Shown piece after piece: positions 46,411-55,740 of a DNA stretch of 64,000 nucleotides (positions are counted from its first letter, which is position 1; each line of letters starts with the position of its first letter). The notes below the pieces were generated by a model. That model searched no databases, was not told where the DNA came from, and was given only the letters and a program-made list of their open reading frames with translations. The position numbers and the translations under genes were made by a program. This DNA comes from Anaerobiospirillum succiniciproducens DSM 6400 (GTDB lineage Bacteria; Pseudomonadota; Gammaproteobacteria; Enterobacterales; Succinivibrionaceae), in contig NZ_AXWV01000014.1 of NCBI RefSeq assembly GCF_000482845.1, forward strand, positions 28,108-92,107, written 5' to 3'.

Positions 46411-47079
46411 ATGTCTAAGGCAAGAATTAGAGCATTCGATTGGGACAAGGACATCAAAGAGGCAATTAGAATCATTTACGATGTGTGGTTTTTTGATATT
46501 GAAAACCCACTTGTAGGCCATATGTGCAGCAACTACTTCTTAATGCATTATTTAAGACAGAGCACTTTTCTCATGGCAGCAGTAGATGACAACGATAAGC
46601 TGATTGGTTTCCTTGGTTTAACCGATAAATGCTCCAAGAGAGAATTTGCCAAGTGTAAGTGGCTAGACTTTAAAGCTGCTGTGTTTGAGAAGATTTCTTT
46701 AGTTGGTATGTATGTACTGCCAGGCTCAAAGACACCACGTTTATTTGATGGTTTGTTCTTCTCGAATTACGACAAATTAAGAAAGATGGTGCCAAACAAG
46801 GATGCACCTGAGTTCTTAGTCTTGATTGCCGATCCTAATGCACGCGGTATGGGCGTGGGTAAAACCTTAATGATTGAAGGTGAGCAATACTTAAAGCAAG
46901 CTGGCTTTAAGAGCTACTACCTTATCACTGACTCAAGCTGCGACTATGGCTTTTACGATAAGTTTGGTATGGATCGCGTAGTAGATGTTTCAATGAGCTT
47001 TAATATCAATCACGTTGAAGATTACGATCACTACCTCAACTGCTTCTTACGTGGCATGGTCTACGTAAAGGGCCTATAG
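46411..47079 (+). CDS. GNAT-family acetyltransferase
   Basis: A 222-residue protein with a GNAT fold. The acetyl-CoA-binding motif A is seen as FLVLIADPNARGMGVGKTLMIEGEQYL (about 132-158), with the R-x-x-G-x-G loop RGMGVG. A strand with an aromatic end (SYYLITDSSCDYGFYDKFGM) provides the C-terminal half. The N-terminus MSKARIRAFDWDKDIKEAIRIIYDVW is a typical start. The substrate is unknown. The ribosome-binding site is weak. The last codons and stop (GGC CTA TAG) are part of a 41-bp tandem duplication. Confidence 0.82.
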   Translation: MSKARIRAFDWDKDIKEAIRIIYDVWFFDIENPLVGHMCSNYFLMHYLRQSTFLMAAVDDNDKLIGFLGLTDKCSKREFAKCKWLDFKAAVFEKISLVGMYVLPGSKTPRLFDGLFFSNYDKLRKMVPNKDAPEFLVLIADPNARGMGVGKTLMIEGEQYLKQAGFKSYYLITDSSCDYGFYDKFGMDRVVDVSMSFNINHVEDYDHYLNCFLRGMVYVKGL

Positions 47080-47152
47080 GTTAGATAGCTTGATAGCCTT
47101 TGCTTAGCTATGGCCTATAGGCTAGATAGCTTGATAGCCTTTGCTTAGCTAG
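47071..47152. repeat. Tandem duplication, period 41 bp, across the stop of the GNAT gene
   Basis: Two nearly identical 41-bp units begin GGCCTATAGG; unit 1 at 47071-47111 includes the last two codons and stop of the acetyltransferase gene, unit 2 follows directly. They differ at two positions only, so the duplication is recent. Confidence 0.9.
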
Positions 47153-47164
47153 GGGCTTGTAAAT

Positions 47165-47204
47165 AAAAAATCCCCAGTTCATGTTGATGAGCCGGGGATT
47201 TTTT
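47165..47204. terminator. Bidirectional terminator between the GNAT gene and ychF
   Basis: AATCCCC and GGGGATT pair with further pairing inside (GTTCAT/ATGAG), with T-runs on both strands. It serves the convergent GNAT and ychF genes. Confidence 0.85.
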
Positions 47205-47251
47205 GCATATATGAACTTAGATGTTGCTAAGTCCAAGCTTACTTAAGTAGC

Positions 47252-48346
47252 TTATACGTTGAAGAGGAACTCGAAGAGATCGCCGTCTTGAACGATATAG
47301 TCCTTGCCCTCAGAGCGCAGCTTACCAGCTTCCTTAGCGCCAGCCTCACCGTTGTACTTGATGAAGTCTTCATAGGCAATAGTCTGAGCACGAATGAAGC
47401 CGCGCTCGAAGTCGGAGTGAATCTTACCAGCTGCCTGTGGAGCGGTAGCACCAACCTTAACAGTCCATGCGCGAACTTCCTTTACACCAGCAGTGAAGAA
47501 GGTCTGCAGACCTAAGAGCTGATAGCCAGCGCGAATCACACGGTTTAAGCCTGGCTCTTCAAGACCCATGCTCTCCATGAACTCCTTACGATCCTCGTCT
47601 TCCATTACAGCTAAGTCAGCTTCAATAGCTGCAGACACAGGAACAACAATGGACTTCTCTTTAGCAGCGTACTCACGCAGTCTCTCGAGGTACTCATTGT
47701 TCTCAAAGCCGTCTTCAGATACGTTAGCAATGTACATCATTGGCTTTAAGGTTAAGAAGTTAAAGCCCTTCATAGCGGCTAAATCTTCTTTGGTGAACTC
47801 AACAGCACGCAGCATTAAGCCTTGCTCTAAAGCTGGCTTAACCTTCTCTAAAGCAACAACCTGAGCTAAAGCCTCCTTGTCGCCACCAGTGCGAGCACGC
47901 TTCTCTAAGCGCTGCAGAGCCTTGTCAGCAACTTCTAAGTCAGCAATAGCCAGCTCAGTGTTGATAACTTCAACGTCATCAACTGGATCTACCTTACCGT
48001 TGACGTGAATAACATTAGGATCGTCAAAGCAACGTACTACGTGAGCGATAGCATCAGTCTCACGGATGTTGGATAAGAACTTATTACCTAAGCCTTCACC
48101 CTGTGCAGCACCCTTAACAAGACCTGCAATATCCACAAATTCCATTGCTGTTGGAATAGTCTTTTGTGGCTTTACGATCTCGGCGATCTTATCTAAACGT
48201 GGATCCGGCACTGGAACGATACCAGTGTTTGGATCGATGGTGCAGAAAGGGAAGTTTTCAGCAGCAATACCGGCCTTGGTAAGTGCATTGAATAAAGTTG
48301 ACTTACCTACATTAGGTAAACCGACGATACCACAGTTAAAACCCAT
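47252..48346 (-). CDS. ychF: Redox-regulated ATPase/GTPase YchF (OLA1 family)
   Basis: A 364-residue Obg-family P-loop NTPase (E. coli 363) that binds ribosomes and prefers ATP. G1 loop [10 protein letters not shown]3 [18 protein letters not shown], and an atypical G4 (IANVSED in place of NKxD), consistent with loss of guanine specificity. A helical coiled-coil insert (about 120-190) and a C-terminal TGS domain ([27 protein letters not shown]) are present. It is downstream of pth on the same strand, the usual pth-ychF pairing. Confidence 0.96.
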   Translation of the reverse strand: MGFNCGIVGLPNVGKSTLFNALTKAGIAAENFPFCTIDPNTGIVPVPDPRLDKIAEIVKPQKTIPTAMEFVDIAGLVKGAAQGEGLGNKFLSNIRETDAIAHVVRCFDDPNVIHVNGKVDPVDDVEVINTELAIADLEVADKALQRLEKRARTGGDKEALAQVVALEKVKPALEQGLMLRAVEFTKEDLAAMKGFNFLTLKPMMYIANVSEDGFENNEYLERLREYAAKEKSIVVPVSAAIEADLAVMEDEDRKEFMESMGLEEPGLNRVIRAGYQLLGLQTFFTAGVKEVRAWTVKVGATAPQAAGKIHSDFERGFIRAQTIAYEDFIKYNGEAGAKEAGKLRSEGKDYIVQDGDLFEFLFNV

Positions 48347-48516
48347 GTTTTAAACCTCTGTCAGATGGTGGCTATAAGCCAAGCAGGCGGTCTTTGCCTT
48401 AATTGGTTAAGACATATGAAAAAGTCGAGCGCTTAAATTAAGTGCTTTATCAAGCCTAATCTCAACTTTAACTTGTCTATGTCTCAGGCATATCAATACA
48501 AAGTCTATTGTCTAAA

Positions 48517-49119
48517 TTAGTCGACGTTAAACTTTTGTGGCTTGAAACCATTAATGATGGTAGTAGCCTTGGTAATGCCTTGAGAGAAAATCTTGTCGAT
48601 ATTGACGCAGGCGTAATCTAAAGCCTCGTCAATGAGAGCCTTGTCAGCTGGTGCAGGACGACCTAATACCCAAGAGTAGGTGTCAGGACCTTTACCGATG
48701 CCAATACGCAGACGGTAGTAGTCTTTGGAGTTCTTAAGATGAGCGCTAATGGACTTAAGACCATTGTGACCTGCTAAACCACCGCCGAACTTAAGCTTCA
48801 TTTGACCTGGCAGCAAATCAAGTTCGTCGTGTAAAACCAGGATCTCTTGAGGCTCGATTTTAAAGAAGTTAGCGAGCGCACCAACGGATCTACCAGACTC
48901 ATTCATGAAGGTGGTAGGGAAAATAAGATGTACTTCCTTACCCTCAATAAAGCCTTTGCCATACAGTCCTGAGTATTTGCTCTGAGGCTGCAAACCAATG
49001 TTGTAGCGGCGAGCAATCATTTCAAGGAGGTCAACACCCATATTATGGCGGGTGTGATCGTACTTGGCACCTACGTTGCCGAGACCTACGATAAGTCTAA
49101 TGTTTGCGTTGTCAGCCAT
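48517..49119 (-). CDS. pth: Peptidyl-tRNA hydrolase
   Basis: Recycles peptidyl-tRNA that drops off ribosomes. The product has 200 residues (E. coli 194). The catalytic His is in KYDHTRHNMGVDLLE, the second signature FMNESGRSVG, the catalytic Asp in LHDELDLLPG, and the substrate-binding GGGLAGHNGLKSI. Its start lies 4 bp after the folK stop codon, so the two are translationally linked. ychF follows after about 170 bp. Confidence 0.96.
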   Translation of the reverse strand: MADNANIRLIVGLGNVGAKYDHTRHNMGVDLLEMIARRYNIGLQPQSKYSGLYGKGFIEGKEVHLIFPTTFMNESGRSVGALANFFKIEPQEILVLHDELDLLPGQMKLKFGGGLAGHNGLKSISAHLKNSKDYYRLRIGIGKGPDTYSWVLGRPAPADKALIDEALDYACVNIDKIFSQGITKATTIINGFKPQKFNVD

Positions 49120-49123
49120 GGTG

Positions 49124-49657
49124 TTAAATACACTCTGATGTAGGAACCACTAAAGGTCCAAGTTTGGAAATCCCGTCTAGATCATTTGGATCTAATAACT
49201 TGAGCGCTGCGCTTACAGTATTGCCTGTATCAGGAAAGATAAGGTCAGGTGCAATTTCATTAAGCGGTACTAAGACAAAGGCTCGCTCTTGTGCGCGTGG
49301 ATGTGGCAGCAGAATATGCTCGTCATCAGATAAGATCTCATCGCAAACAATGACATCTAAATCTAGAGTTCTAGGTCCATTTTTAAACAGACGGACTCTA
49401 CCAAACTCAAGCTCTAGTGCAGCTAGTTTATCGTACAAATGAGCAGGGGATAGGGTGGTGCGGGCGATGAGAACAGCATTAGTAAAGTCATCTTGATCAG
49501 CATAGCCCACAGGCTTAGTGCGATACATAGATGATGCTTTGATAACGCTTACTTCATCAAGTGCATTAATAGCATTGACTGCCTTTTGTAAGGTGTCAGC
49601 ACTCTCACCCATATTAGAGCCGAGCGCTATCACCGCGCATGAAATTTCACTTGTCAT
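49124..49657 (-). CDS. folK: 2-amino-4-hydroxy-6-hydroxymethyldihydropteridine pyrophosphokinase
   Basis: Folate pathway enzyme transferring pyrophosphate from ATP to hydroxymethyl-dihydropterin. The product has 177 residues. It starts VIALGSNMGES and contains YRTKPVGYADQDDFTNAV, the signature GPRTLDLDVIVCD (metal-binding Asp pair) and LPHPRAQERAFVLVPL. It lies 150 bp downstream of pcnB as in E. coli. The ATG at 49657 has no Shine-Dalgarno of its own; a 12-bp hairpin ends 10 bases upstream. Confidence 0.95.
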   Translation of the reverse strand: MTSEISCAVIALGSNMGESADTLQKAVNAINALDEVSVIKASSMYRTKPVGYADQDDFTNAVLIARTTLSPAHLYDKLAALELEFGRVRLFKNGPRTLDLDVIVCDEILSDDEHILLPHPRAQERAFVLVPLNEIAPDLIFPDTGNTVSAALKLLDPNDLDGISKLGPLVVPTSECI

Positions 49658-49667
49658 ATTTACATGC

Positions 49668-49704
49668 GCAAGGCCAAAGCTCTATTTAGGAACTTTGGCC
49701 TTGC
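49668..49704 (-). promoter_or_regulatory. Perfect hairpin immediately upstream of folK
   Basis: GCAAGGCCAAAG and CTTTGGCCTTGC form a 12-bp stem with a 13-nt loop, ending 10 nt from the folK ATG in the pcnB-folK spacer. There is no T-run after it on the minus strand. It occupies the place of the ribosome-binding site, so it may be an RNA-processing or translational control element. Confidence 0.55.
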
Positions 49705-49810
49705 CTAGCGTATAAAACGCCTTATCTATCAATTTTTAATGCACAGCAATAAAACTTTGATTCAAGCTTTGCTGCTGTGCTCTTAAAGCGCTTAAGAGCA
49801 ATTTGCATCT

Positions 49811-51355
49811 CTACGGCTCGAGATTCATAGCCTTGCGCCAATTGCGAGCCTTGCTCATGCGATTGCGCTTATCAGCTGCGGTCTCGTCAAAGTTTACGTT
49901 AGAGCCACGCTCGTCATGGTCACGAGATGCGCGTACTTCATCACGGTCTCTATCGCGACGGTTACGACGGCCACGGCGCTCGTCACGAGCAGCACGGTTC
50001 TCATCGTAGTTACGACGACGACGCTCTGCATCAGCCTTGCACTGATCGTAGTAAGGCTGCCAGAACTCAACGCGGGATACTAAGTTCTTGTCAAAATGTG
50101 AACGTAACTTGAACAGGTCGAATGCTGCTCTAAAGCCCTGATAAGAGATAGTCTCGTTAACGTACTTCTCTGGCTCCTTAGACTCAAGTAAGAACTGCAG
50201 ACGCCACAGCAGTGCGATAGAGCGAATAATTTGCTCTGGCATTGCGGTTAAGCGGTACTGCTCGATTACTACTTGAGCGGCTAAGAATGAGATTAAGGAC
50301 TTGTAGTTGATGTTGTTAGCGCTGAACATTAAATCGTCGCGCATCTCATAGAAGTCCCAAATAAACTCATTCCACAGCACGATGGCGTATAAGAAGTGAG
50401 GCTTATTACACTTACCCTCATGGAAGCGCTGATCGGTGCTAGCAAAGGCGTGATTTAAGAAGTCACGGCAGGTGCTAGATTTAAGCAGCATATCAGAGAG
50501 GGTGAACAGGTGGCTAAACAGACCTAATGCAGTTAACACCTTGAAGCTAGCCTGAGCATGACCAGTTAAGAACATCTTGTTGACTTCGTCGTACATACGA
50601 GCAGGAGCAACAGACTGCAGCAGGTCAGCACAAGGAGCAATCTTGTCTAAGGTGCGCTTGGAAATCTTAAAGCCGAGCTTAGCGCTAAAGCGAGCAGCAC
50701 GCAGAATACGTACTGGATCTTCACGATAGCGAGTCTCAGGATCGCCGATGATGTCGATAACGCCGTGGGTCAGATCATAAAGACCGCCGTGCATATCGAT
50801 AAGCTCACCAGTTTGTATATCTAAGTAGATAGCATTAATGGTGAAGTCACGACGACGAGCATCGTCTTCAAGACGCTTACCGTAACTATTGTCACGAACG
50901 AGCATACCCTGTGAGGTTACCTGAACCTCAAAACGCTTGCCCTCACGTGGGATAGCGGACTCAACCTGAAGCTGAGATGGATTGCCACCACGGAAAGTAG
51001 TTACTTCAATAATGTCATTGTTAGAGTAAACAATGTGAACGATCTTGAAGCGACGACCGATGATGCGGGCATTAGAGAACAGACGACGAACCTGTTCTGG
51101 GGTTGCATTAGTGGAAACGTCAAAGTCTTTAGGAGTCTTGCCTAAAAGTAAGTCACGTACACCGCCGCCAACTAAATAAGCCTTAAAGCCAGCTTGCTTT
51201 AAGCGCTTGATGACTTTGATAGCGTACTTAGAGATCTTTTCAGTAGGAAGCTGATGCTGATCTGCACTTAAGACAAGCTTCGCTTGGCCTGTCTTGGCTA
51301 CTAAAGCTTTGTTCTTCTTTAAAAGGTCCTCAAGACCCGGAAGTAAGGTAGAAAT
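49811..51355 (-). CDS. pcnB: Poly(A) polymerase I (probable AUU start)
   Basis: Adds 3' poly(A) tails that promote RNA decay. Catalytic head: YLVGGGVRDLLLGKTPKDFDVSTNATPEQVR with the DxD metal ligands, then EDARRRDFTINAIY and RYREDPVRILRAARFSAKLG. The C-terminal tail (about 430-514) is a strongly charged Arg/Asp-rich low-complexity region, longer than usual. An in-frame TGA lies six bases before the TTG at 51370, so upstream starts are excluded. GAGGT (51369-51365) is well placed for ATT at 51355. E. coli pcnB also uses AUU. The TTG at 51370 remains an alternative. Order gluQ-pcnB-folK is conserved. Confidence 0.92.
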   Translation of the reverse strand: MSTLLPGLEDLLKKNKALVAKTGQAKLVLSADQHQLPTEKISKYAIKVIKRLKQAGFKAYLVGGGVRDLLLGKTPKDFDVSTNATPEQVRRLFSNARIIGRRFKIVHIVYSNNDIIEVTTFRGGNPSQLQVESAIPREGKRFEVQVTSQGMLVRDNSYGKRLEDDARRRDFTINAIYLDIQTGELIDMHGGLYDLTHGVIDIIGDPETRYREDPVRILRAARFSAKLGFKISKRTLDKIAPCADLLQSVAPARMYDEVNKMFLTGHAQASFKVLTALGLFSHLFTLSDMLLKSSTCRDFLNHAFASTDQRFHEGKCNKPHFLYAIVLWNEFIWDFYEMRDDLMFSANNINYKSLISFLAAQVVIEQYRLTAMPEQIIRSIALLWRLQFLLESKEPEKYVNETISYQGFRAAFDLFKLRSHFDKNLVSRVEFWQPYYDQCKADAERRRRNYDENRAARDERRGRRNRRDRDRDEVRASRDHDERGSNVNFDETAADKRNRMSKARNWRKAMNLEP

Positions 51356-51845
51356 TTTAATGTACCTCAAGTCTCACAGAAGTACGGTTCTCCTAATATT
51401 TTACTCCGATCCTTTCAGCACCATAAAAATCTCATGCAAGGCTTAATTAAGCGCCAACGCATTTACCTTGGGGTCAAAAAGATCCGAGTAAAATATCAGA
51501 AGAACCTGAAAATTCATTCCAAAAATCACCTGTGGCCGCAACTGCTAATTGCCGTCAACCGATTGTGAGCGTCGCGTTGAGAGCAGTTGTAGATGCAGTG
51601 CGTACACATCCAATTATTGTTATTATCAAAAGCTTAGACATCGTGTGCATCAAGATGCTGCTTGGCCTTAGCTACTTATAGTAGCTCATGCCATTGTTTG
51701 ATGTTGTTTTATAAAGAAAGCTTCAAAAGCCCTCTTGTCTGAAAACAGGCGCGATTGATATGAATTATGGATTGCTGATTTGACGAGGCAGAGCTAAATC
51801 TCTTCTTAGATTTGCATGTTGCAAATACTTTAAGAGCAAGGTACC

Positions 51846-51875
51846 AGGTCATGACCTATGGCATTAAATGCCATA
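51846..51875. promoter_or_regulatory. Two abutting perfect palindromes in the gluQ-pcnB spacer
   Basis: AGGTCATGACCT (12 bp, perfect) shares its last base with TATGGCATTAAATGCCATA (9+1+9, perfect). Both could bind dimeric proteins or form hairpins. They lie about 490 bp upstream of pcnB and 240 bp downstream of gluQ; the rest of this 750-bp spacer shows no gene. Confidence 0.55.
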
Positions 51876-52117
51876 AGCTTGGAATGATTGCCTGGGCAAT
51901 TAGACACATGAGCTGCGCATAATACATGCTCAAACCTAAGAAAAACTTATCTTAAGATAACAACACTCATTGCTTATGAGTTGTATGTTAAACAAAAGTA
52001 AAGCTTGTAAAAGCACTTGTTTTGTAGCTTGGAGCTTAGATGTGAGCGTGCTTGCAGCTAACAATAAGCTGCAGCGCAAGGCACTTTATTTGTGTCTATG
52101 CCTGAAATCAGGCCGCA

Positions 52118-53548
52118 TTATATCACAATGCTTTGCTTAGGCATGGAACAAGCACTAAAGGTTTTACTTATACAGTAAATAAGCTCTTGCATTGCGCTGC
52201 GATAGTCTTGTGCTGCATAGAAAATCTTAGTCAACTCACGCTCAGTAACATGTACGGCTAAGGCGCGACCTAAAGCACTTGGCTGAGCAATAGCACTAAG
52301 TTCATTACGTCCATGGCATCCTATGGCACAAGGTGAGTTATATCTTGGACCGTCGCAATGACCTGGAGCGGCACAAGTTACTCTGCTAGAGGCATCATCT
52401 TCTGCTAGAGAGTGTAATTGCTCATAGAGGCGGTGAGAGTCAATTTTCTTGTTAAAGCATTGATAGCTTAGGCTCATGATGCCGTTAGTGATAGCAGCAG
52501 GGGAGAGTTCCATATTACCAGCTAGCAATTTCTCGCCTTCTGCTTCAGCATAGCGAGTAGTAAGCTGATTGGTAAATAAATGGGTAAATGAGGCTAACTC
52601 TTCGGCTAAATCATTAGCCTTAACTGAAATCTTTTGATTGAGCAGTCTGCAAGTATGTAATAAAGCCTCATGTGGCAACATAGATGCTAGTACAGGAGCT
52701 GCCTTGTTTTGCTTAGAAAGCTTGTTGCCATTGTGGTCCACAATCAGAGGTACGTGTAAAAACTCTGGAGCCTCATAGCCAAGCACTTTGTAAAGACATA
52801 ACTGTACGAAGGTGGCATCGAGCATATCCGCACCACGCACTACCTCGCTAATGCCCTCATCATGATCATCCACGACACAAGCTAAATTATAGGCAATGAT
52901 GTCATCGGCACGCTTTAAGACTAAGGAGCTTGCAAGGTGATCTTTGTAATCTGACTGCAGGAGCTGACCTAAGTTAGCATCGTTAAAAGATGCAAACTCA
53001 GGAAGAAGCTTGTCTAGATTGATGCGAATGGATAGCTGCTTTGCTTTGTCAGAGTTGCAATTTGAGCCGCTGCACTGACTAGTACCATCAGAGCACTCCT
53101 CATGGCTGCACTCACATGCTTGTGCATGGCTCTTGTTGTGGATACGAGGATCAACAGAGCGGGTATCGCAGCTTTGTAAATTGCAATTGTCTGGCTTTAA
53201 GTTAAGACCTTCACAAGGGCATGGTCTCTCTTTAATCTGTGCACGGGTGCACTGGCAGTAGTAGGCAACTCCTGATCTTAATAGAGAGTTAATAACCTCG
53301 TCATAGCGTGGCAGATTGCGGCTTTGAATTACGGTACTCTCGTCGCTTTCTATGCCTAAAAGCTCGAGCTCCTCTAAAATTACAGGAGTGTTAGAGATTG
53401 GGCAGCGTGGAAAATCGAGATCCTCAATACGCAGAACAAAAGAACCGTGCTGCTCTAAGGCGCGAAGGTAGGAGGCGTATCCGGCGATAAGAGAACCTTG
53501 ATGCAAGCGACCGCTTGGGGATGGGGCAAAACGTCCGCGATATTCCAT
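52118..53548 (-). CDS. gluQ: Glutamyl-Q tRNA(Asp) synthetase, enlarged and Cys-rich
   Basis: Attaches glutamate to queuosine 34 of tRNA-Asp. Typical elements are RFAPSPSGRLHQGSLIAGYASYL (HIGH-like motif), LRIEDLDFPR, YNLACVVDDHDEGISEVVRGADML and the KMSKS-like NKLSKQN. The 476-residue product is far longer than the family (about 300). After YYCQCTRAQI there is a Cys/His-rich insert (about residues 105-165) with a dozen or so Cys, expanding the usual zinc site, and the C-terminal part carries more Cys-containing insertions. The ATG at 53548 has GAGGTGG upstream. It lies downstream of dksA as in E. coli but with an 890-bp gap. Confidence 0.9.
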   Translation of the reverse strand: MEYRGRFAPSPSGRLHQGSLIAGYASYLRALEQHGSFVLRIEDLDFPRCPISNTPVILEELELLGIESDESTVIQSRNLPRYDEVINSLLRSGVAYYCQCTRAQIKERPCPCEGLNLKPDNCNLQSCDTRSVDPRIHNKSHAQACECSHEECSDGTSQCSGSNCNSDKAKQLSIRINLDKLLPEFASFNDANLGQLLQSDYKDHLASSLVLKRADDIIAYNLACVVDDHDEGISEVVRGADMLDATFVQLCLYKVLGYEAPEFLHVPLIVDHNGNKLSKQNKAAPVLASMLPHEALLHTCRLLNQKISVKANDLAEELASFTHLFTNQLTTRYAEAEGEKLLAGNMELSPAAITNGIMSLSYQCFNKKIDSHRLYEQLHSLAEDDASSRVTCAAPGHCDGPRYNSPCAIGCHGRNELSAIAQPSALGRALAVHVTERELTKIFYAAQDYRSAMQELIYCISKTFSACSMPKQSIVI

Positions 53549-54326
53549 AGCCACCTCACTTTCTATCTTCACAGCACACAAGAAAACAAACGAGCAAAAC
53601 CGCTAGATCAGATCTCCATAGCTAAGCATGTTTGTATACATTCAGATGAAATAGTGCCAGCTAAAGCATGTCCAAGAATGTCAAAGAAAACTATCAATGC
53701 TTGATTGGCTCATGTTCTGTCCATGATGAGGGGCAGCTTACTTTGAGTTATTTCTAATAACTTAAGTGCATGATCAGTGCATTGAGGTAGTTTTTTTAGA
53801 TGGAAAGCTGATCAAATTTGCTCGCAAACTTAGAGTAAAAGTTGAGCTTAGATTTGCTAGTGCCAAAGAAAAGTGTCTATGCTCGAGACAAGCAAATAGT
53901 ACGTCTTAACTTGTAAAAGTTAAGCAAACTAAGTCAAAACTAAAGTCTTAACCATAGACTAGCTACAAAATGTAATGATAACAAGGCTTAGCAAGCGTTA
54001 TCGTTATGAAACGCGTGTAGAGTCACGTTTTTTGTGCTGTAGCGTACATTATGAGCCATCGAACACACCAAAAAGTGCCATGTACACTAGCTTGACGGCT
54101 AAATACTAAATGAGTTTGACACTTTAACAATAGGCCATTAGTTAACTACATATGCAGCATTTTCACTCAACTAAAATCAAATACAATCAGCTATAAATTT
54201 TAGTTAAAGCATGTGGTGCAGAAGGCAAAAACAGGGGCGGCTGTAAAGGTGGGATTTTACAGATCGGAATGGTACAGATAGGAGTTTGTAAAGGTAAGTT
54301 GTTGCGGCTGTGGTTTTGGTAGGGTA
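53549..54326. other. Spacer between dksA and gluQ
   Basis: About 780 bp with no gene. In E. coli these two genes are close together; here a dksA terminator and this spacer separate them, so gluQ needs its own promoter. None is convincing. Confidence 0.35.
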
Positions 54327-54367
54327 CAAAAAAAATCAGGCGCAACTTTAAATAAAGTGCGCCTGAT
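54327..54367 (-). terminator. Intrinsic terminator of dksA
   Basis: ATCAGGCGC and GCGCCTGAT plus ACTTT/AAAGT form a long stem. On the minus strand it is followed by eight T, 75 bp after the dksA stop codon. Confidence 0.9.
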
Positions 54368-54441
54368 CTAGGCAGTAAGCCTAGTTAAGAGGGCTAAAAG
54401 TCTTATCTAAAATAAGCTAAGAGCCCATGTAAAAGCTTAGA

Positions 54442-54897
54442 TTAGTCACCTAACTGCTTTTCTTTGATCTCGGCTAATGACTTGCAGTCAACGCACAGGT
54501 CAGCAGTTGGACGAGCTTCAAGACGCTTAATGCCGATCTCGATACCGCACTGCTCGCAGTAACCAAACTCGTCTTCGTCGATCTTGTGGAGGGTCTTCTC
54601 AATCTTCTTGATGAGCTTACGCTCGCGGTCACGAGCACGTAACTCTAAAGCAAACTCTTCTTCTTGTGATGCGCGATCAACAGGATCTGGGAAGTTAGCA
54701 GCTTCGTTCTTCATGTGACCAACGGTACGGTCAACTTCAGAGCGCAGCTGGTCACGCCATGCAGTTAAGATCTTGCGGAAGTGCTCTTTTTGAGCATCAT
54801 TCATGTACTCTTCACCGCTCTTCTCGACGTATGGCTTTACGCCAGCAATAGCGAGAGGAGACATGGAGTCATAATTTTCCTGTGCTGTGTTACTCAT
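54442..54897 (-). CDS. dksA: RNA polymerase-binding transcription factor DksA
   Basis: Secondary-channel factor that works with ppGpp in the stringent response. The product is 151 residues, equal to E. coli. The coiled coil runs about 35-110 and its tip carries FPDPVDRASQEEE with the key Asp and Ala. The four-Cys zinc finger CEQC...CVDC is intact (about 114-138), followed by KSLAEIKEKQ. ACAGGGTT precedes the ATG. The extreme N-terminus is slightly different from E. coli but the length agrees. Confidence 0.97.
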   Translation of the reverse strand: MSNTAQENYDSMSPLAIAGVKPYVEKSGEEYMNDAQKEHFRKILTAWRDQLRSEVDRTVGHMKNEAANFPDPVDRASQEEEFALELRARDRERKLIKKIEKTLHKIDEDEFGYCEQCGIEIGIKRLEARPTADLCVDCKSLAEIKEKQLGD

Positions 54898-55740
54898 AAC
54901 CCTGTCCTTGTATTAATTTAGCAAACAGCTTTTGACAAGCTAAGTAATAATTCAATACTTAGTGTTCCAAGATGCCAATCGATTACCATCTTGATTGGTC
55001 ATAAGACCGTTTGCAAAAACTAGTCGCGTCCGCAAAACGGACTGTCCTCCGAAAGATCATGAGCCTAGGATGCATGCAAGCTTGAGATAGGCTAATAAAG
55101 TGCCATATCTTGTGTACTCTTAAGCAAGCTAGCTTGTTTTAAAGAGCAAGAGTTTTTTTGATGCAGCTCTTGCCAATTAACCGTTCTCTTTCGGTCTTGC
55201 CACAAACATCAAACGATATTTGTGAGCTATAGATTAACGAGTTAAGCGGTAGGGCCATTGGTTTTACCAATTACCAAAAGCTACTACCTTTCCTGATAAG
55301 GATTTTGCAGTATGCACACATTGCACGTTTGCTGCAACTAATCAGGTGTAGAACCAGTGGTTCTGCCTAATCTTGTGACAATAGACCTTGTAGCAAGTAT
55401 CTATCGTTGAGTTATTTTTTTGCTTCGCATTAAGAGGGTTTAACAAAGTTTTAACCCATTGCGAATCTCGCTTAAACAAGCGGTTAAAGACCTTAGCAGG
55501 TCATTTTAAGGCCGCCATTATCCATATTTTGTATGTCTGTATCAAGCCATATATGTCTAACATGTGAGAAAGTTAGCTAATTTGTAAAACAAGGTATGCC
55601 TCGCCTCTCGTTTTAGCAAAATATTAGACCCCTAAAAATACCGACAATCCCCAGGCTTTTAGCACTCTTTGAAGTGCTCTTTTACCATCACAAAGGAAAA
55701 GGATAAGAGCACCTACAAAGACATGCACGCTGAATTAATG
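54898..55740. other. Spacer upstream of dksA
   Basis: Part of a 1.3-kb divergent spacer to mrcB. No gene is seen. Several inverted repeats occur: GTCCG-CAAAA-CGGAC near 55024, ATTGG-TTTTA-CCAAT near 55257, and the perfect AGAACCA-G-TGGTTCT (55350-55364), which has the form of an operator. Confidence 0.4.
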
